The notes under the pieces are model-generated. The model saw only the letters and a list, made by a program, of their open reading frames with translations. It had not been told where the DNA came from and searched no databases. A stretch of 13,664 bases of DNA, from the NCBI GenBank assembly GCA_903889815.1, contig CAISYX010000382.1, forward strand, positions 1 to 13,664, given 5' to 3'. The DNA is from an uncultured Gammaproteobacteria bacterium (GTDB taxonomy: Bacteria > Pseudomonadota > Gammaproteobacteria > Pseudomonadales > Pseudohongiellaceae). Position numbers and translations under genes: made by a program. Below, one piece after another: positions 1-6,542 of the stretch (position 1 is the stretch's first letter; each line of letters opens with the position of its first letter).

Positions 1-403
1 GCCGATCAGTGCCTGTACTTGTTGTTCGCTGACAAGACCAGAGTGAGAGGCAGGTAGATGCGGCAGTACTTCCTGACCTTCACCAATCAGGCGCGGCAAG
101 TCATTGATGCAGCGTCCAAGCTGACCCCACGCCTGAGGGAAAAGAAAAAACAGAATTGCGACGAAAACCCCCGCAACCAGCGAATACACGCCAAATAGCA
201 AGTCAGTGGGCAACGTTGCAGCACAACAGGAAGTTGAAGAGACTCAGCAGTAGATACGCGGTGACAACAGAAGCGAACAAGGGAACCAGAATGGCGCCGA
301 TTGTCAGCAGTATCAGCAAAGCCACTCCCGATATACTGACAAAACTGATTGCTTCTTCGTCGTGAAAGTACCGATCGAAAAAGCTTCGAAACAGTTTGCG
401 CAT
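1..403 (-). pseudogene. perM: AI-2E family permease (PerM-like), N-terminal part, frameshifted and cut by window edge
   Basis: PerM-type proteins are inner-membrane permeases of the AI-2E transporter family; the cargo of this branch is poorly defined. The first frame starts at ATG 403 and encodes about 66 residues. It opens with the family's N-terminal signature (aromatic/basic residues, then RYFHDEEA) and two hydrophobic segments, and ends at a TGA at 203-205. Skipping one base there (GCC CAC T GAC TTG) opens a second frame that runs uninterrupted for 68 codons to position 1. That frame continues the family pattern: a membrane segment containing VAILFFLFPQAWGQL, then NDLPRLI and the SEQQVQALI motif. 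Both halves therefore belong to one gene with a +1-base shift near 195-210. A sequencing error, a real mutation or recoding are all possible. The gene starts 6 bases after the tusA stop, so the two are probably co-transcribed. The C-terminal two thirds lie outside the window. Confidence 0.8.
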
Positions 404-409
404 GAGCTG

Positions 410-643
410 TCAGCCTTTTCTGATCCAGTAGTAGTACGCAATGTCATCTTTGGAAAAGTCCAGAATGGTGTGCCGACTTTGCTGAACAAACACATGAAAG
501 TCTCGCTCCGAACCAGGGTCCGTGGCGATAACCTTGAGAATCTGCTGGGGTTGTAGTGCATTCAATGCCAGCTTTGCTTTCAGCAAAGGCAGGGGACACA
601 TCAGTCCGCTGGCATCAAGTTCCTGATCGGCTTGAATTTTCAT
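410..643 (-). CDS. tusA: TusA/SirA-family sulfur carrier protein
   Basis: TusA-family proteins are small cytoplasmic sulfur carriers. They accept persulfide sulfur from a cysteine desulfurase and pass it on for tRNA 2-thiouridine, molybdenum cofactor or other sulfur pathways. The 77-residue product has the family motif LDASGLMCPLPLL, with the sulfur-carrying cysteine at residue 16 followed by Pro. The C-terminal part ends in the usual YYYWIRKG-type strand. Length fits the family (about 77-81 residues). The reading frame extends upstream: an ATG at 664 (seven more residues) has AGGGG only two bases before it, and an ATG at 703 gives an atypical N-terminus. I chose ATG 643 on family length, although it has no good ribosome site. 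It is divergent from bepA and followed after 6 bases by perM. No tusBCD or tusE lies nearby, so which sulfur pathway it serves cannot be told; its Pseudomonas counterpart has been tied to molybdenum homeostasis. Confidence 0.88.
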   Translation of the reverse strand: MKIQADQELDASGLMCPLPLLKAKLALNALQPQQILKVIATDPGSERDFHVFVQQSRHTILDFSKDDIAYYYWIRKG

Positions 644-796
644 GGCTGGCAGTTTACCAAGCATAGCCCCTGATTGCCTAGAAATGAAAACAACTGCCCC
701 CATATCAGGTCAGACAGTCACGGAATTATTTGTACTGCCCGCGGTCTTAGGATTACAGTTGTGCAGGACTCGACACATGGAAAGCAAGCGCGCCTC

Positions 797-2251
797 ATGA
801 CGAAATTGACCCCTCTGTTGTGTGCCATCGCAGCCACTGTGTTGGTGTCGCACTCAAGCTCCGCGCAAGTGCAGATTCCCAGTCTTGGGGACCGCATTTC
901 AGGTCTGATTTCACTTGATGATGAATACGCTCTCGGTCGCGAATTCCTTCGCTCAATCCGGCGCAGCAGCAAGACCATAGCCGACCCGCTCCTCAATGAT
1001 TACCTCATGAATGTCACGCACAATCTGGCCCTGCACAGCGAGCTGCAGGACTACCGCATGTCTTTCATAATCGTGGATAGCCCGGAACTCAATGCCTTCG
1101 CTGCGCCTGGAGGCATCATCGGCGTGAACGGCGGGCTGTTTCTGAATGCCCATACGGAGGGCGAATTCGCTTCGGTCATGGCGCACGAGATCGCGCACGT
1201 TAGCCAGCGTCATTTCGCACGCAGCGTGGAAGATGCCCAGGAACGACGCATTCCTGAACTGGCGACCCTGCTCGCAAGCATCATAGTGATGAGCACATCC
1301 AGCCCAGATACCGGTCAGGCTGCCATTATGGCCGCACAGGGCCGTTCGCTGGAGAACCAGCTGCGGTTTTCGCGCAACAATGAGGCTGAAGCGGACAGGC
1401 TCGGCATCAAGACGCTCTACGACGCTGGTTATGACCCAGCCGAAATGCCAGCGATGTTTGAGCGCCTGATGGGACTGAATCGTTTCGGGTCACGTCCTCC
1501 GGAGTTCCTGTTGTCGCACCCGGTCACGGAGTCACGGGTTGCGGACACGCGTGGCCGGGCGAGTCGGTATCCTGCCAGACCTGCTGACCCCAAACTGGAG
1601 TACCAGCTGATGCGCGCACGCATACTGGTGCACTACGAAGTCGATCCCGCCAACGCCGTTACCATGTTCGAAACAGCCCTGCGCGACAGCAAGGACGATA
1701 CTTCACGCAGAGCTGCGCAATATGGGCTGGCCGTTGCGCTTGGCAAGAACAATGATTTCGTGAAAGCCCAGGAAGCACTGGATCCTCTCTTGACGGCGGA
1801 ACCCAATCGCATAGCGTTCGTGGTGACACGTGCCGAGCTATACACGCAGGGTAACGAAGCAGGAATGGCAGCGAGCTTCCTGCAGCGTCACATGAGCATC
1901 AATCCTGACAACCATCCTTTGACGATGGCCTACGCCCAGGCCCTGACAGCGTCACGAGAATATGCCGAAGCGGCGCGTATTCTTGAAAATCACACTGCGA
2001 ACAGGCCCGAGGACCATGAACTCTGGTATGTCCTCGCGGAAACTCAGGGACTGGTCGGAGACGTAAGCAAAGTGCACCAGGCAAGAGCAGAGTATTTCAT
2101 CCAGGTCGGTGATTTCCGCAGTGCATCGGAGCAACTTGAATATGCCTTGAGGATTGAATCTGAGAAGCAGAACAATGCTCCCCTGCTGGCCCGTCTTCGC
2201 CAGAAATCCCTGGATGTCGAACAAATGGGGCGCTCAGCGAGGGACTTCTGA
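797..2251 (+). CDS. bepA: Periplasmic M48 metalloprotease with TPR domain (BepA-like)
   Basis: BepA (YfgC) is a periplasmic zinc protease and chaperone that helps assemble or degrade outer-membrane proteins such as LptD at the BAM complex. The product is 484 residues, close to the 487 of E. coli. An N-terminal signal peptide (hydrophobic core about residues 5-18) is probably cleaved after SSSA near residue 23. The zinc site is complete: HEIAH at 130-134, the glutamate ligand in NEAEAD at about 196, and His241 in LLSHPVTESR, which corresponds to the fourth-ligand 'His switch' of BepA. From about residue 270 the sequence is helical TPR-like (for example EYAEAARILENH). ATG 797 gives a standard signal peptide. 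An in-frame GTG at 761 has a better ribosome site (AGGA, 8-base spacing) and would add 12 residues, so the start is uncertain. The gene is divergent from tusA and convergent with nadA. Confidence 0.93.
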   Translation: MTKLTPLLCAIAATVLVSHSSSAQVQIPSLGDRISGLISLDDEYALGREFLRSIRRSSKTIADPLLNDYLMNVTHNLALHSELQDYRMSFIIVDSPELNAFAAPGGIIGVNGGLFLNAHTEGEFASVMAHEIAHVSQRHFARSVEDAQERRIPELATLLASIIVMSTSSPDTGQAAIMAAQGRSLENQLRFSRNNEAEADRLGIKTLYDAGYDPAEMPAMFERLMGLNRFGSRPPEFLLSHPVTESRVADTRGRASRYPARPADPKLEYQLMRARILVHYEVDPANAVTMFETALRDSKDDTSRRAAQYGLAVALGKNNDFVKAQEALDPLLTAEPNRIAFVVTRAELYTQGNEAGMAASFLQRHMSINPDNHPLTMAYAQALTASREYAEAARILENHTANRPEDHELWYVLAETQGLVGDVSKVHQARAEYFIQVGDFRSASEQLEYALRIESEKQNNAPLLARLRQKSLDVEQMGRSARDF

Positions 2252-2266
2252 CACGCGCATGCTGAA

Positions 2267-2282
2267 GCGCCTTCTCAGGCGC
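2267..2282. terminator. Inverted repeat between convergent bepA and nadA
   Basis: GCGCCT and AGGCGC form a 6-bp GC-rich stem with a four-base TCTC loop. It lies 16 bases past the bepA stop and spans the nadA stop codon (2275-2277). The position suits a shared bidirectional terminator for the convergent genes. Neither side has a T-tract, so this would be a weak or Rho-assisted terminator at best. Confidence 0.25.
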
Positions 2283-3360
2283 GCCCAGTCGCTTTCAGTC
2301 GCTTGCCGGAAGCGAAATCCAGCATTCGCTGCAACGGCACCATTGCCCGCTCCGAGATCGCTCTTGGCACTGATACACGGTTGCTCCCCGTCTCGAGGGA
2401 TTCCAGCAGGCGCTGCGGCGAGTTCATTGCCATCCAGGGACAGTGCGCACAACTTCTGCAGGTCGCATCTTTCCCGGCAGTGGGAGCAATGATGAAGGTC
2501 TTGTCCGGTGCCATTTGCTGCAACTTGTAGAAAATGCCTTTGTCAGTCGCAACGATGAAGTGAGATTGAGGCAACTGCATCGCGGCCCTGATGATTTGAG
2601 TCGTAGAACCTATCACATCTGCAATAGCCAAAACCGATGCCGGCGATTCCGGGTGCGCCAGAACTGCGGCGTTGGGATAGACCGCCCGCAAATCCTGCAA
2701 GCCTTTGGCTTTGAACTCTTCGTGAACAATGCATGCCCCATTCCAAAGCAACATGTCTGCACCGGTGCGGGACTGAATGTAGCTGCCCAGGTGCCTGTCC
2801 GGGGCCCAGATGATTTTCTTGCCTTGTGCCGCCAGGTGCTCGACCACCTCCACAGCGATACTGGAAGTCACTACCCAATCTGCTCTCGCTTTGACTGCAG
2901 CAGAAGTGTTGGCATAGACAACCACAATATGATCGGGATGGGCGTCGCAAAATGCCCCAAATTCATCGGCAGGACATGCCACATCAAGTGAGCATGTAGC
3001 GTCCAGCGTGGGCATCAGCACCGTTTTGTCGGGACTGAGTATGCAAGCCGTTTCTCCCATGAAACGCACGCCTGCAACAACCAATGTAGTCGCATCGCTG
3101 TCGCGCCCAAAGCGGGCCATTTCAAGAGAATCGGAAACAAGACCGCCAGTTTCTTCTGCCAGTGCCTGCAGGAAAGAATCAGTGTAGTAATGAGCCACCA
3201 GCACCGCGTTTTTCTCGGCAAGCAGTTGCTTTATTCGGGCTTTGCAATCTGCCGCTTCCACGTCACTCATTGGCTGTGACATTGTGACTGCCGCGAGATG
3301 ATTACGCACAAGTGCTGTATCAGAAGCAAGGATTCCAGAGGTATCAGACATCGCCGTCAT
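2275..3360 (-). CDS. nadA: Quinolinate synthase A
   Basis: NadA is a cytoplasmic [4Fe-4S] enzyme that condenses iminoaspartate (made by NadB) with dihydroxyacetone phosphate to give quinolinate, the de novo precursor of NAD. The 361-residue product is slightly longer than E. coli NadA (347). All three cluster cysteines are found at a constant offset of ten from the E. coli positions: Cys123 (TCSLDVAC), Cys210 (WNGACIVHEEF) and Cys307 in CRSCAHCPWMAMN. The VAHYYTDS and GVRFMGETA segments are also typical. ATG 3360 is preceded by GAAG at 8-base spacing; an ATG three codons further in is an alternative. The gene lies 51 bases downstream of tRNA-Lys on the same strand. A TATATT at 3376-3381 lacks a matching -35 and would leave almost no leader, so transcription through from the tRNA is possible. 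nadB is not in the window. Confidence 0.97.
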   Translation of the reverse strand: MTAMSDTSGILASDTALVRNHLAAVTMSQPMSDVEAADCKARIKQLLAEKNAVLVAHYYTDSFLQALAEETGGLVSDSLEMARFGRDSDATTLVVAGVRFMGETACILSPDKTVLMPTLDATCSLDVACPADEFGAFCDAHPDHIVVVYANTSAAVKARADWVVTSSIAVEVVEHLAAQGKKIIWAPDRHLGSYIQSRTGADMLLWNGACIVHEEFKAKGLQDLRAVYPNAAVLAHPESPASVLAIADVIGSTTQIIRAAMQLPQSHFIVATDKGIFYKLQQMAPDKTFIIAPTAGKDATCRSCAHCPWMAMNSPQRLLESLETGSNRVSVPRAISERAMVPLQRMLDFASGKRLKATGRA

Positions 3361-3411
3361 AAGCGGGACTTCGCGAATATAGACACGGGAAAAAATTGGA
3401 GCGGAGAAAAA

Positions 3412-3487
3412 TGGTGGGTCGTGTGCGACTTGAACGCACGACCAATTGGTTAAAAGCCAACTGCTCTACCGACTGAGCTAACGACCC
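3412..3487 (-). tRNA. tRNA-Lys (anticodon UUU)
   Basis: A 76-nt cloverleaf reads on the minus strand. The 7-bp acceptor stem is GGGTCGT/ACGACCC with discriminator A and an encoded CCA (3412-3414). The D arm is AGCTCAGTCGGTAGAGC. The anticodon loop is CTTTTAA with TTT at 3452-3454, and the T loop is TTCAAGT. It closely resembles E. coli tRNA-Lys. The UUU anticodon makes it a normal target for mnm5s2U34 modification, to which TusA contributes in E. coli. Five T residues follow the CCA end directly, which may help termination or 3' processing. The gene sits between queC and nadA, as tRNA-Lys follows queC in Pseudomonas, where this tRNA is an island insertion site. No integrase or repeated tRNA 3' end is seen here. 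Confidence 0.97.
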
Positions 3488-3504
3488 ATGCAAGAAAGGC
3501 GGAC

Positions 3505-3532
3505 ATACTACTATCATGAGAAAAAAAGACAA
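3505..3532 (-). promoter_or_regulatory. Candidate sigma70 promoter of tRNA-Lys
   Basis: On the minus strand a TTGTCT -35 (3527-3532) and a TAGTAT -10 (3505-3510) are separated by 16 bases. They are followed by a GC-rich stretch (GTCCGCC), and the mature tRNA begins 17 bases after the -10 box. A GC-rich discriminator is typical of growth-rate and stringently controlled stable RNA promoters. The match is imperfect and is inferred from sequence only. Confidence 0.5.
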
Positions 3533-3561
3533 GTACTTTGTGGAGAATTAAGCAGAATGGC

Positions 3562-4239
3562 TCAAGTGCTCTGATAGCGGGTCGGGTCCGGCAATCCAGC
3601 CTCAAAAAAGCCCTTACGACGGAATCGGCAACTGTCACAAAGACCGCAGGCACGTCCATTCATGTCTGCTTGGTAGCACGAGACAGTCGAAGTGTAATCG
3701 ACTCCGAGTGCTGTACCTGACTTGATGATTTCAGCCTTGCTCATCATGAGCAGAGGCACTTCTATCTTGATTGGGCAACCTTCTACAGCTGATTTGGTCG
3801 CAAGGTTGGCCATCGTCTCGAATGCTGCGATGAACTCTGGACGGCAATCCGGATATCCCGAATAATCCCGTGCGTTGACCCCAATGAAAATGGCTTGCGC
3901 TTCAGAGACTTCTGCGAGCGCCAAGGCGTAAGACAGAAAGACCGTATTGCGTGCTGGAACGTAAGTTACAGGAATTCCAGAGGACTCTTGCTCAGGCACC
4001 GCTACTTGATGATCTGTCAATGCTGAGCCGCGCAACGCGCCAATACCCAGCGGTATTACAAGATGCTTTTCAATCCCGGCTGCAAGCCCGATAGCGCGGG
4101 CCGCCAGCAACTCGCTTGCCGAACGCTGGCCATAATCAAAACTCAACGCAAAAACATCGTAGCCACGAGACAGTGCTATCGCAAGACAAGTAGCCGAATC
4201 AAGACCACCAGAAAGCAAGACTACGGCTCTTTTTTTCAT
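3562..4239 (-). CDS. queC: 7-cyano-7-deazaguanine (preQ0) synthase
   Basis: QueC converts 7-carboxy-7-deazaguanine, the QueE product, plus ammonia to preQ0 with ATP, a cytoplasmic step in queuosine biosynthesis. The 225-residue product has the PP-loop SGGLDS at residues 10-15, the FDYGQR motif, VPARNTVF, and GVNARDYSGYPDCRPEF. The C-terminal zinc site is Cys188, Cys198, Cys201 and Cys204 within SCYQ and CGLCDSC. Length is normal for the family. The ATG start is preceded by GGAATTGCA. The gene follows queE after 44 bases on the same strand, so the two enzymes are probably made from one transcript. The remaining queuosine genes (queD, queF, tgt, queA) are not in the window. Confidence 0.97.
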   Translation of the reverse strand: MKKRAVVLLSGGLDSATCLAIALSRGYDVFALSFDYGQRSASELLAARAIGLAAGIEKHLVIPLGIGALRGSALTDHQVAVPEQESSGIPVTYVPARNTVFLSYALALAEVSEAQAIFIGVNARDYSGYPDCRPEFIAAFETMANLATKSAVEGCPIKIEVPLLMMSKAEIIKSGTALGVDYTSTVSCYQADMNGRACGLCDSCRFRRKGFFEAGLPDPTRYQST

Positions 4240-4283
4240 TGCAATTCCAATCCAGTTCGCACGTTAAACTCTGGAGCCAGAGA

Positions 4284-4958
4284 TCAATGCCCTGGCTCAT
4301 CACCCCAGATATGCTTGTGCAGTTGAACCTGCATGCGCACTTTCAGGCGATCCGCCAGAATCCACTCAGCAAGCTGTTTATAGGACAAAGTTCCAAAACT
4401 GGGTGAAAACAAAATCTCGTTTACTCGATGACGCAGGTCGTATTGATCGCACTTCGACTTTGCCCACTCGTAGTCTCGCCTGTCACAGATCACGAACTTC
4501 ACTTGATCATTCGACTTCAACAAGCTGATGTTGGATTCTAGATTGCGATCACATTCAAGCGAACCAGGTGTCTTCAAATCCATAACTGTTACAACACGCG
4601 AATCAATATTGGCAATCGACATGGCGCCGCTGGTTTCAAGAGATACTTCTGCACCGGTGTCGCAAAGCTGTTTCAGCAAGGAAAGGCACTCTGGCTGGGC
4701 GAGTGGCTCGCCCCCTGTCACTGTCACAAAATCAGCACCATAAGAAGAAACTGTTTCCAGAATCGAGGAAAGAGTCATCACTTCTCCTTTATGGAAAGCG
4801 TATGCTGTATCGCAATACTGACATCGCAATGGGCAACCTGTCAGACGAATAAAGACCGTCGGCAAACCAACAGTACGGGTTTCACCTTGCAATGAGTGAA
4901 AGATCTCATTGATGCGGAGTGATGCCGATGTGTCCATCGATTTTGTGAGTTCATTCAT
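4284..4958 (-). CDS. queE: 7-carboxy-7-deazaguanine synthase (radical SAM)
   Basis: QueE is a radical SAM enzyme that contracts the ring of 6-carboxytetrahydropterin to 7-carboxy-7-deazaguanine, the substrate of QueC. The 224-residue product carries the CX3CX2C cluster motif at Cys42, Cys46 and Cys49 (GCPLRCQYCDT). The SAM-binding GGEPL is at residues 82-86, and the N-terminal substrate region NEIFHSLQGE is present. The C-terminus QLHKHIWG is typical. ATG 4958 is taken as the start; an internal ATG at codon 8 would still retain the whole domain. The gene lies 64 bases downstream of cpoB and 44 bases upstream of queC, at the tail of the tol-pal cluster. In E. coli, QueE has also been reported to affect division under stress; nothing here tests that. 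Confidence 0.96.
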   Translation of the reverse strand: MNELTKSMDTSASLRINEIFHSLQGETRTVGLPTVFIRLTGCPLRCQYCDTAYAFHKGEVMTLSSILETVSSYGADFVTVTGGEPLAQPECLSLLKQLCDTGAEVSLETSGAMSIANIDSRVVTVMDLKTPGSLECDRNLESNISLLKSNDQVKFVICDRRDYEWAKSKCDQYDLRHRVNEILFSPSFGTLSYKQLAEWILADRLKVRMQVQLHKHIWGDEPGH

Positions 4959-5022
4959 GGAAAGCTCATATCAATTACCCGACGTGTACTTTTGGCAATC
5001 ACTGCCTTTGCACGCCGGAAAT

Positions 5023-5931
5023 TCAATTCATTGAGCGCAGGTAAATGTCGGCAAGGTTTGCAGCAGAAGTATTTGGGAAGCGAGACTGTACTTGGCGAAG
5101 CAACTGCTGTGCTCGCTCTGCATTCCCAAGTTTGTCATAGACTGTACCCAATGAGTACATTGCATCATCGACTTTGCGTCCATCAGGGTACTGCGTCACT
5201 ATTGTTTCGAACGCAAGTCGTGCTTCTTCCATCATGGCAAGATTGACGTATGCCTGACCTTTCCAATAGTAGGCGTTGGTGATGAACCTTCCGCTCGGGT
5301 AAAGGCTGAGATACTTATCAAATTCTGTAACGGCGTTCTGGTATTGCTCATCCTGCAGCAATGAATCCAGTGCAAGCTGATACTGCTGTTGCTCTGTCAA
5401 TACTGTAGGCTGCACCGAAGGAGCCGAAACGGCAGGAGTATCATTCACTGGAATACTGACAGCAGGCTGCTGAGGCGTTAACTCATCCGCCACGGGAGCT
5501 TGAACCTGGACAGGTACGGTAACAGGCGCTGCCGCATTGATGGGCGCAGCAACAGGAGTTGCAGGAGCCAATGCAGCGACTGGAGCCTGAACGACTACCG
5601 GAGCAATCGGAGCAGACTGACCGCTGGAGATCGAAGTCAAACGGGTATCAAGATCAGTATATCGATCCAGCGACTCGCGCTTGAGATTATTTAATTCGTA
5701 ATTCTGCTCTTCTACCAGTCCACGTAGCGTTTCCAACTCCGAGCGCATTTCGCGAAACTGATCAAGCAGCATGACTAATGCATCATTCGAAGAACTGCCT
5801 GGTTGAACTCCAGAAGAGGTCTGACCAGGCAGGTAAGGCTGAGCTTCCACTACTCCCGCCGCGCTCATTACGTTAGTACTGAGCAGTGAGGCTGGTACCG
5901 CTATAACAAGCGTTGCGAGAAAGTGTTTCAT
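5023..5931 (-). CDS. cpoB: Cell division coordinator CpoB (YbgF), TolA-binding TPR protein
   Basis: CpoB is a periplasmic protein that links Tol-driven outer-membrane constriction to septal peptidoglycan synthesis by PBP1B. The 302-residue product has a signal peptide (cleavage near residue 24), a coiled-coil segment at about 50-100 (DQFREMRSELETLRGLVEEQ) and a Pro/Ala/Val-rich linker at about 105-178. Three TPR-like units follow from about 180 to the end (YQLALDSLLQDEQYQNAV; NAYYWKGQAYVNL; AMYSLGTVYDKLGN). It is longer than E. coli CpoB (263), mostly through the linker. ATG 5931 is preferred because AGGA sits six bases upstream; a TTG one codon earlier is less likely. The gene follows pal after about 22 bases, the usual last place in tolQRAB-pal-cpoB. 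Confidence 0.95.
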   Translation of the reverse strand: MKHFLATLVIAVPASLLSTNVMSAAGVVEAQPYLPGQTSSGVQPGSSSNDALVMLLDQFREMRSELETLRGLVEEQNYELNNLKRESLDRYTDLDTRLTSISSGQSAPIAPVVVQAPVAALAPATPVAAPINAAAPVTVPVQVQAPVADELTPQQPAVSIPVNDTPAVSAPSVQPTVLTEQQQYQLALDSLLQDEQYQNAVTEFDKYLSLYPSGRFITNAYYWKGQAYVNLAMMEEARLAFETIVTQYPDGRKVDDAMYSLGTVYDKLGNAERAQQLLRQVQSRFPNTSAANLADIYLRSMN

Positions 5932-5953
5932 CAACTGTCCTGCCTTGTAGAGA

Positions 5954-6475
5954 TTACTTGATTTCTACGCGACGGTTCAGACGGTAAGACGCTTCAGTCT
6001 GACCTGTGTCAGAAGGACGCTCTTCGCCATAACTTACTGTTTCGATCTGGGACAGCGACGCACCATTGACTACCAGGTAATCGCGGATGCTGTTCGCACG
6101 ACGCTCGCCCAATGCCAGGTTGTACTCGCGCGTGCCGCGCTCGTCTGCGTGCCCTTCCAGACGAACTCGACGGCTGGAGTTTGCAGCCAGGTTGCGACCG
6201 TGAATTGCCAGTACATCGCGATCAGACGCCATGAACTCGGAAACGTCAAAGTCAAAGTAGAACACTGTTGTAGCCAGTGCTGCTGCTTCCATGCGCTGCT
6301 GAGCTTCACGCTCACGTGCCAGGCGCTCTGCTTCTGCACGCTGTGCAGCTGCAGTTGTAGCGTCGATACCAGAAGTATCTGCAGTAGAAGCCATGGCTTC
6401 TTCGTCGCCAGTCGAACTACAGGCCGCCAGGCCCATAATTGACAAAGCCAGAATTGTTGTCTTGAAAAATTTCAT
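5954..6475 (-). CDS. pal: Peptidoglycan-associated lipoprotein Pal
   Basis: Pal is an outer-membrane lipoprotein that binds peptidoglycan and is moved to the division site by TolB and TolA. From ATG 6475 the product has 173 residues, the same as E. coli Pal. It has a lipoprotein signal with lipobox GLAAC (lipidated Cys19), a flexible Ser/Thr/Ala/Glu-rich stretch, and an OmpA-like domain from about residue 60. That domain contains FDFDVSEF, the peptidoglycan-binding LEGHADERGTREYN, ALGERRANSIRDYL and NRRVEIK. There is a start choice. A strong GGAGG (6500-6504) lies nine bases before an in-frame GTG at 6490, which would add five residues before the signal peptide. The ATG has only a weaker GAG-type site. 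The gene follows tolB after 67 bases. Confidence 0.97.
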   Translation of the reverse strand: MKFFKTTILALSIMGLAACSSTGDEEAMASTADTSGIDATTAAAQRAEAERLAREREAQQRMEAAALATTVFYFDFDVSEFMASDRDVLAIHGRNLAANSSRRVRLEGHADERGTREYNLALGERRANSIRDYLVVNGASLSQIETVSYGEERPSDTGQTEASYRLNRRVEIK

Positions 6476-6542
6476 GCTGTGCGTACCCACTCTGCAAGTC
6501 CTCCAATAGGCTGATGCTATCAAAAACACAAGTTTATTTAGT

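Noticed and set aside
2443..2991. 182-codon plus-strand open frame inside nadA
   Set aside because: It is antisense to strongly conserved NadA sequence, with no recognisable domain. The Cys/His/Arg-rich translation is typical of a shadow frame.
3521..3541. Possible queC terminator: ACAAAGTACTTGT followed by seven T residues on the minus strand
   Set aside because: The stem is only about four A/T-rich base pairs, too weak for intrinsic termination, and the T-run falls in the -35/spacer region of the likely tRNA promoter.
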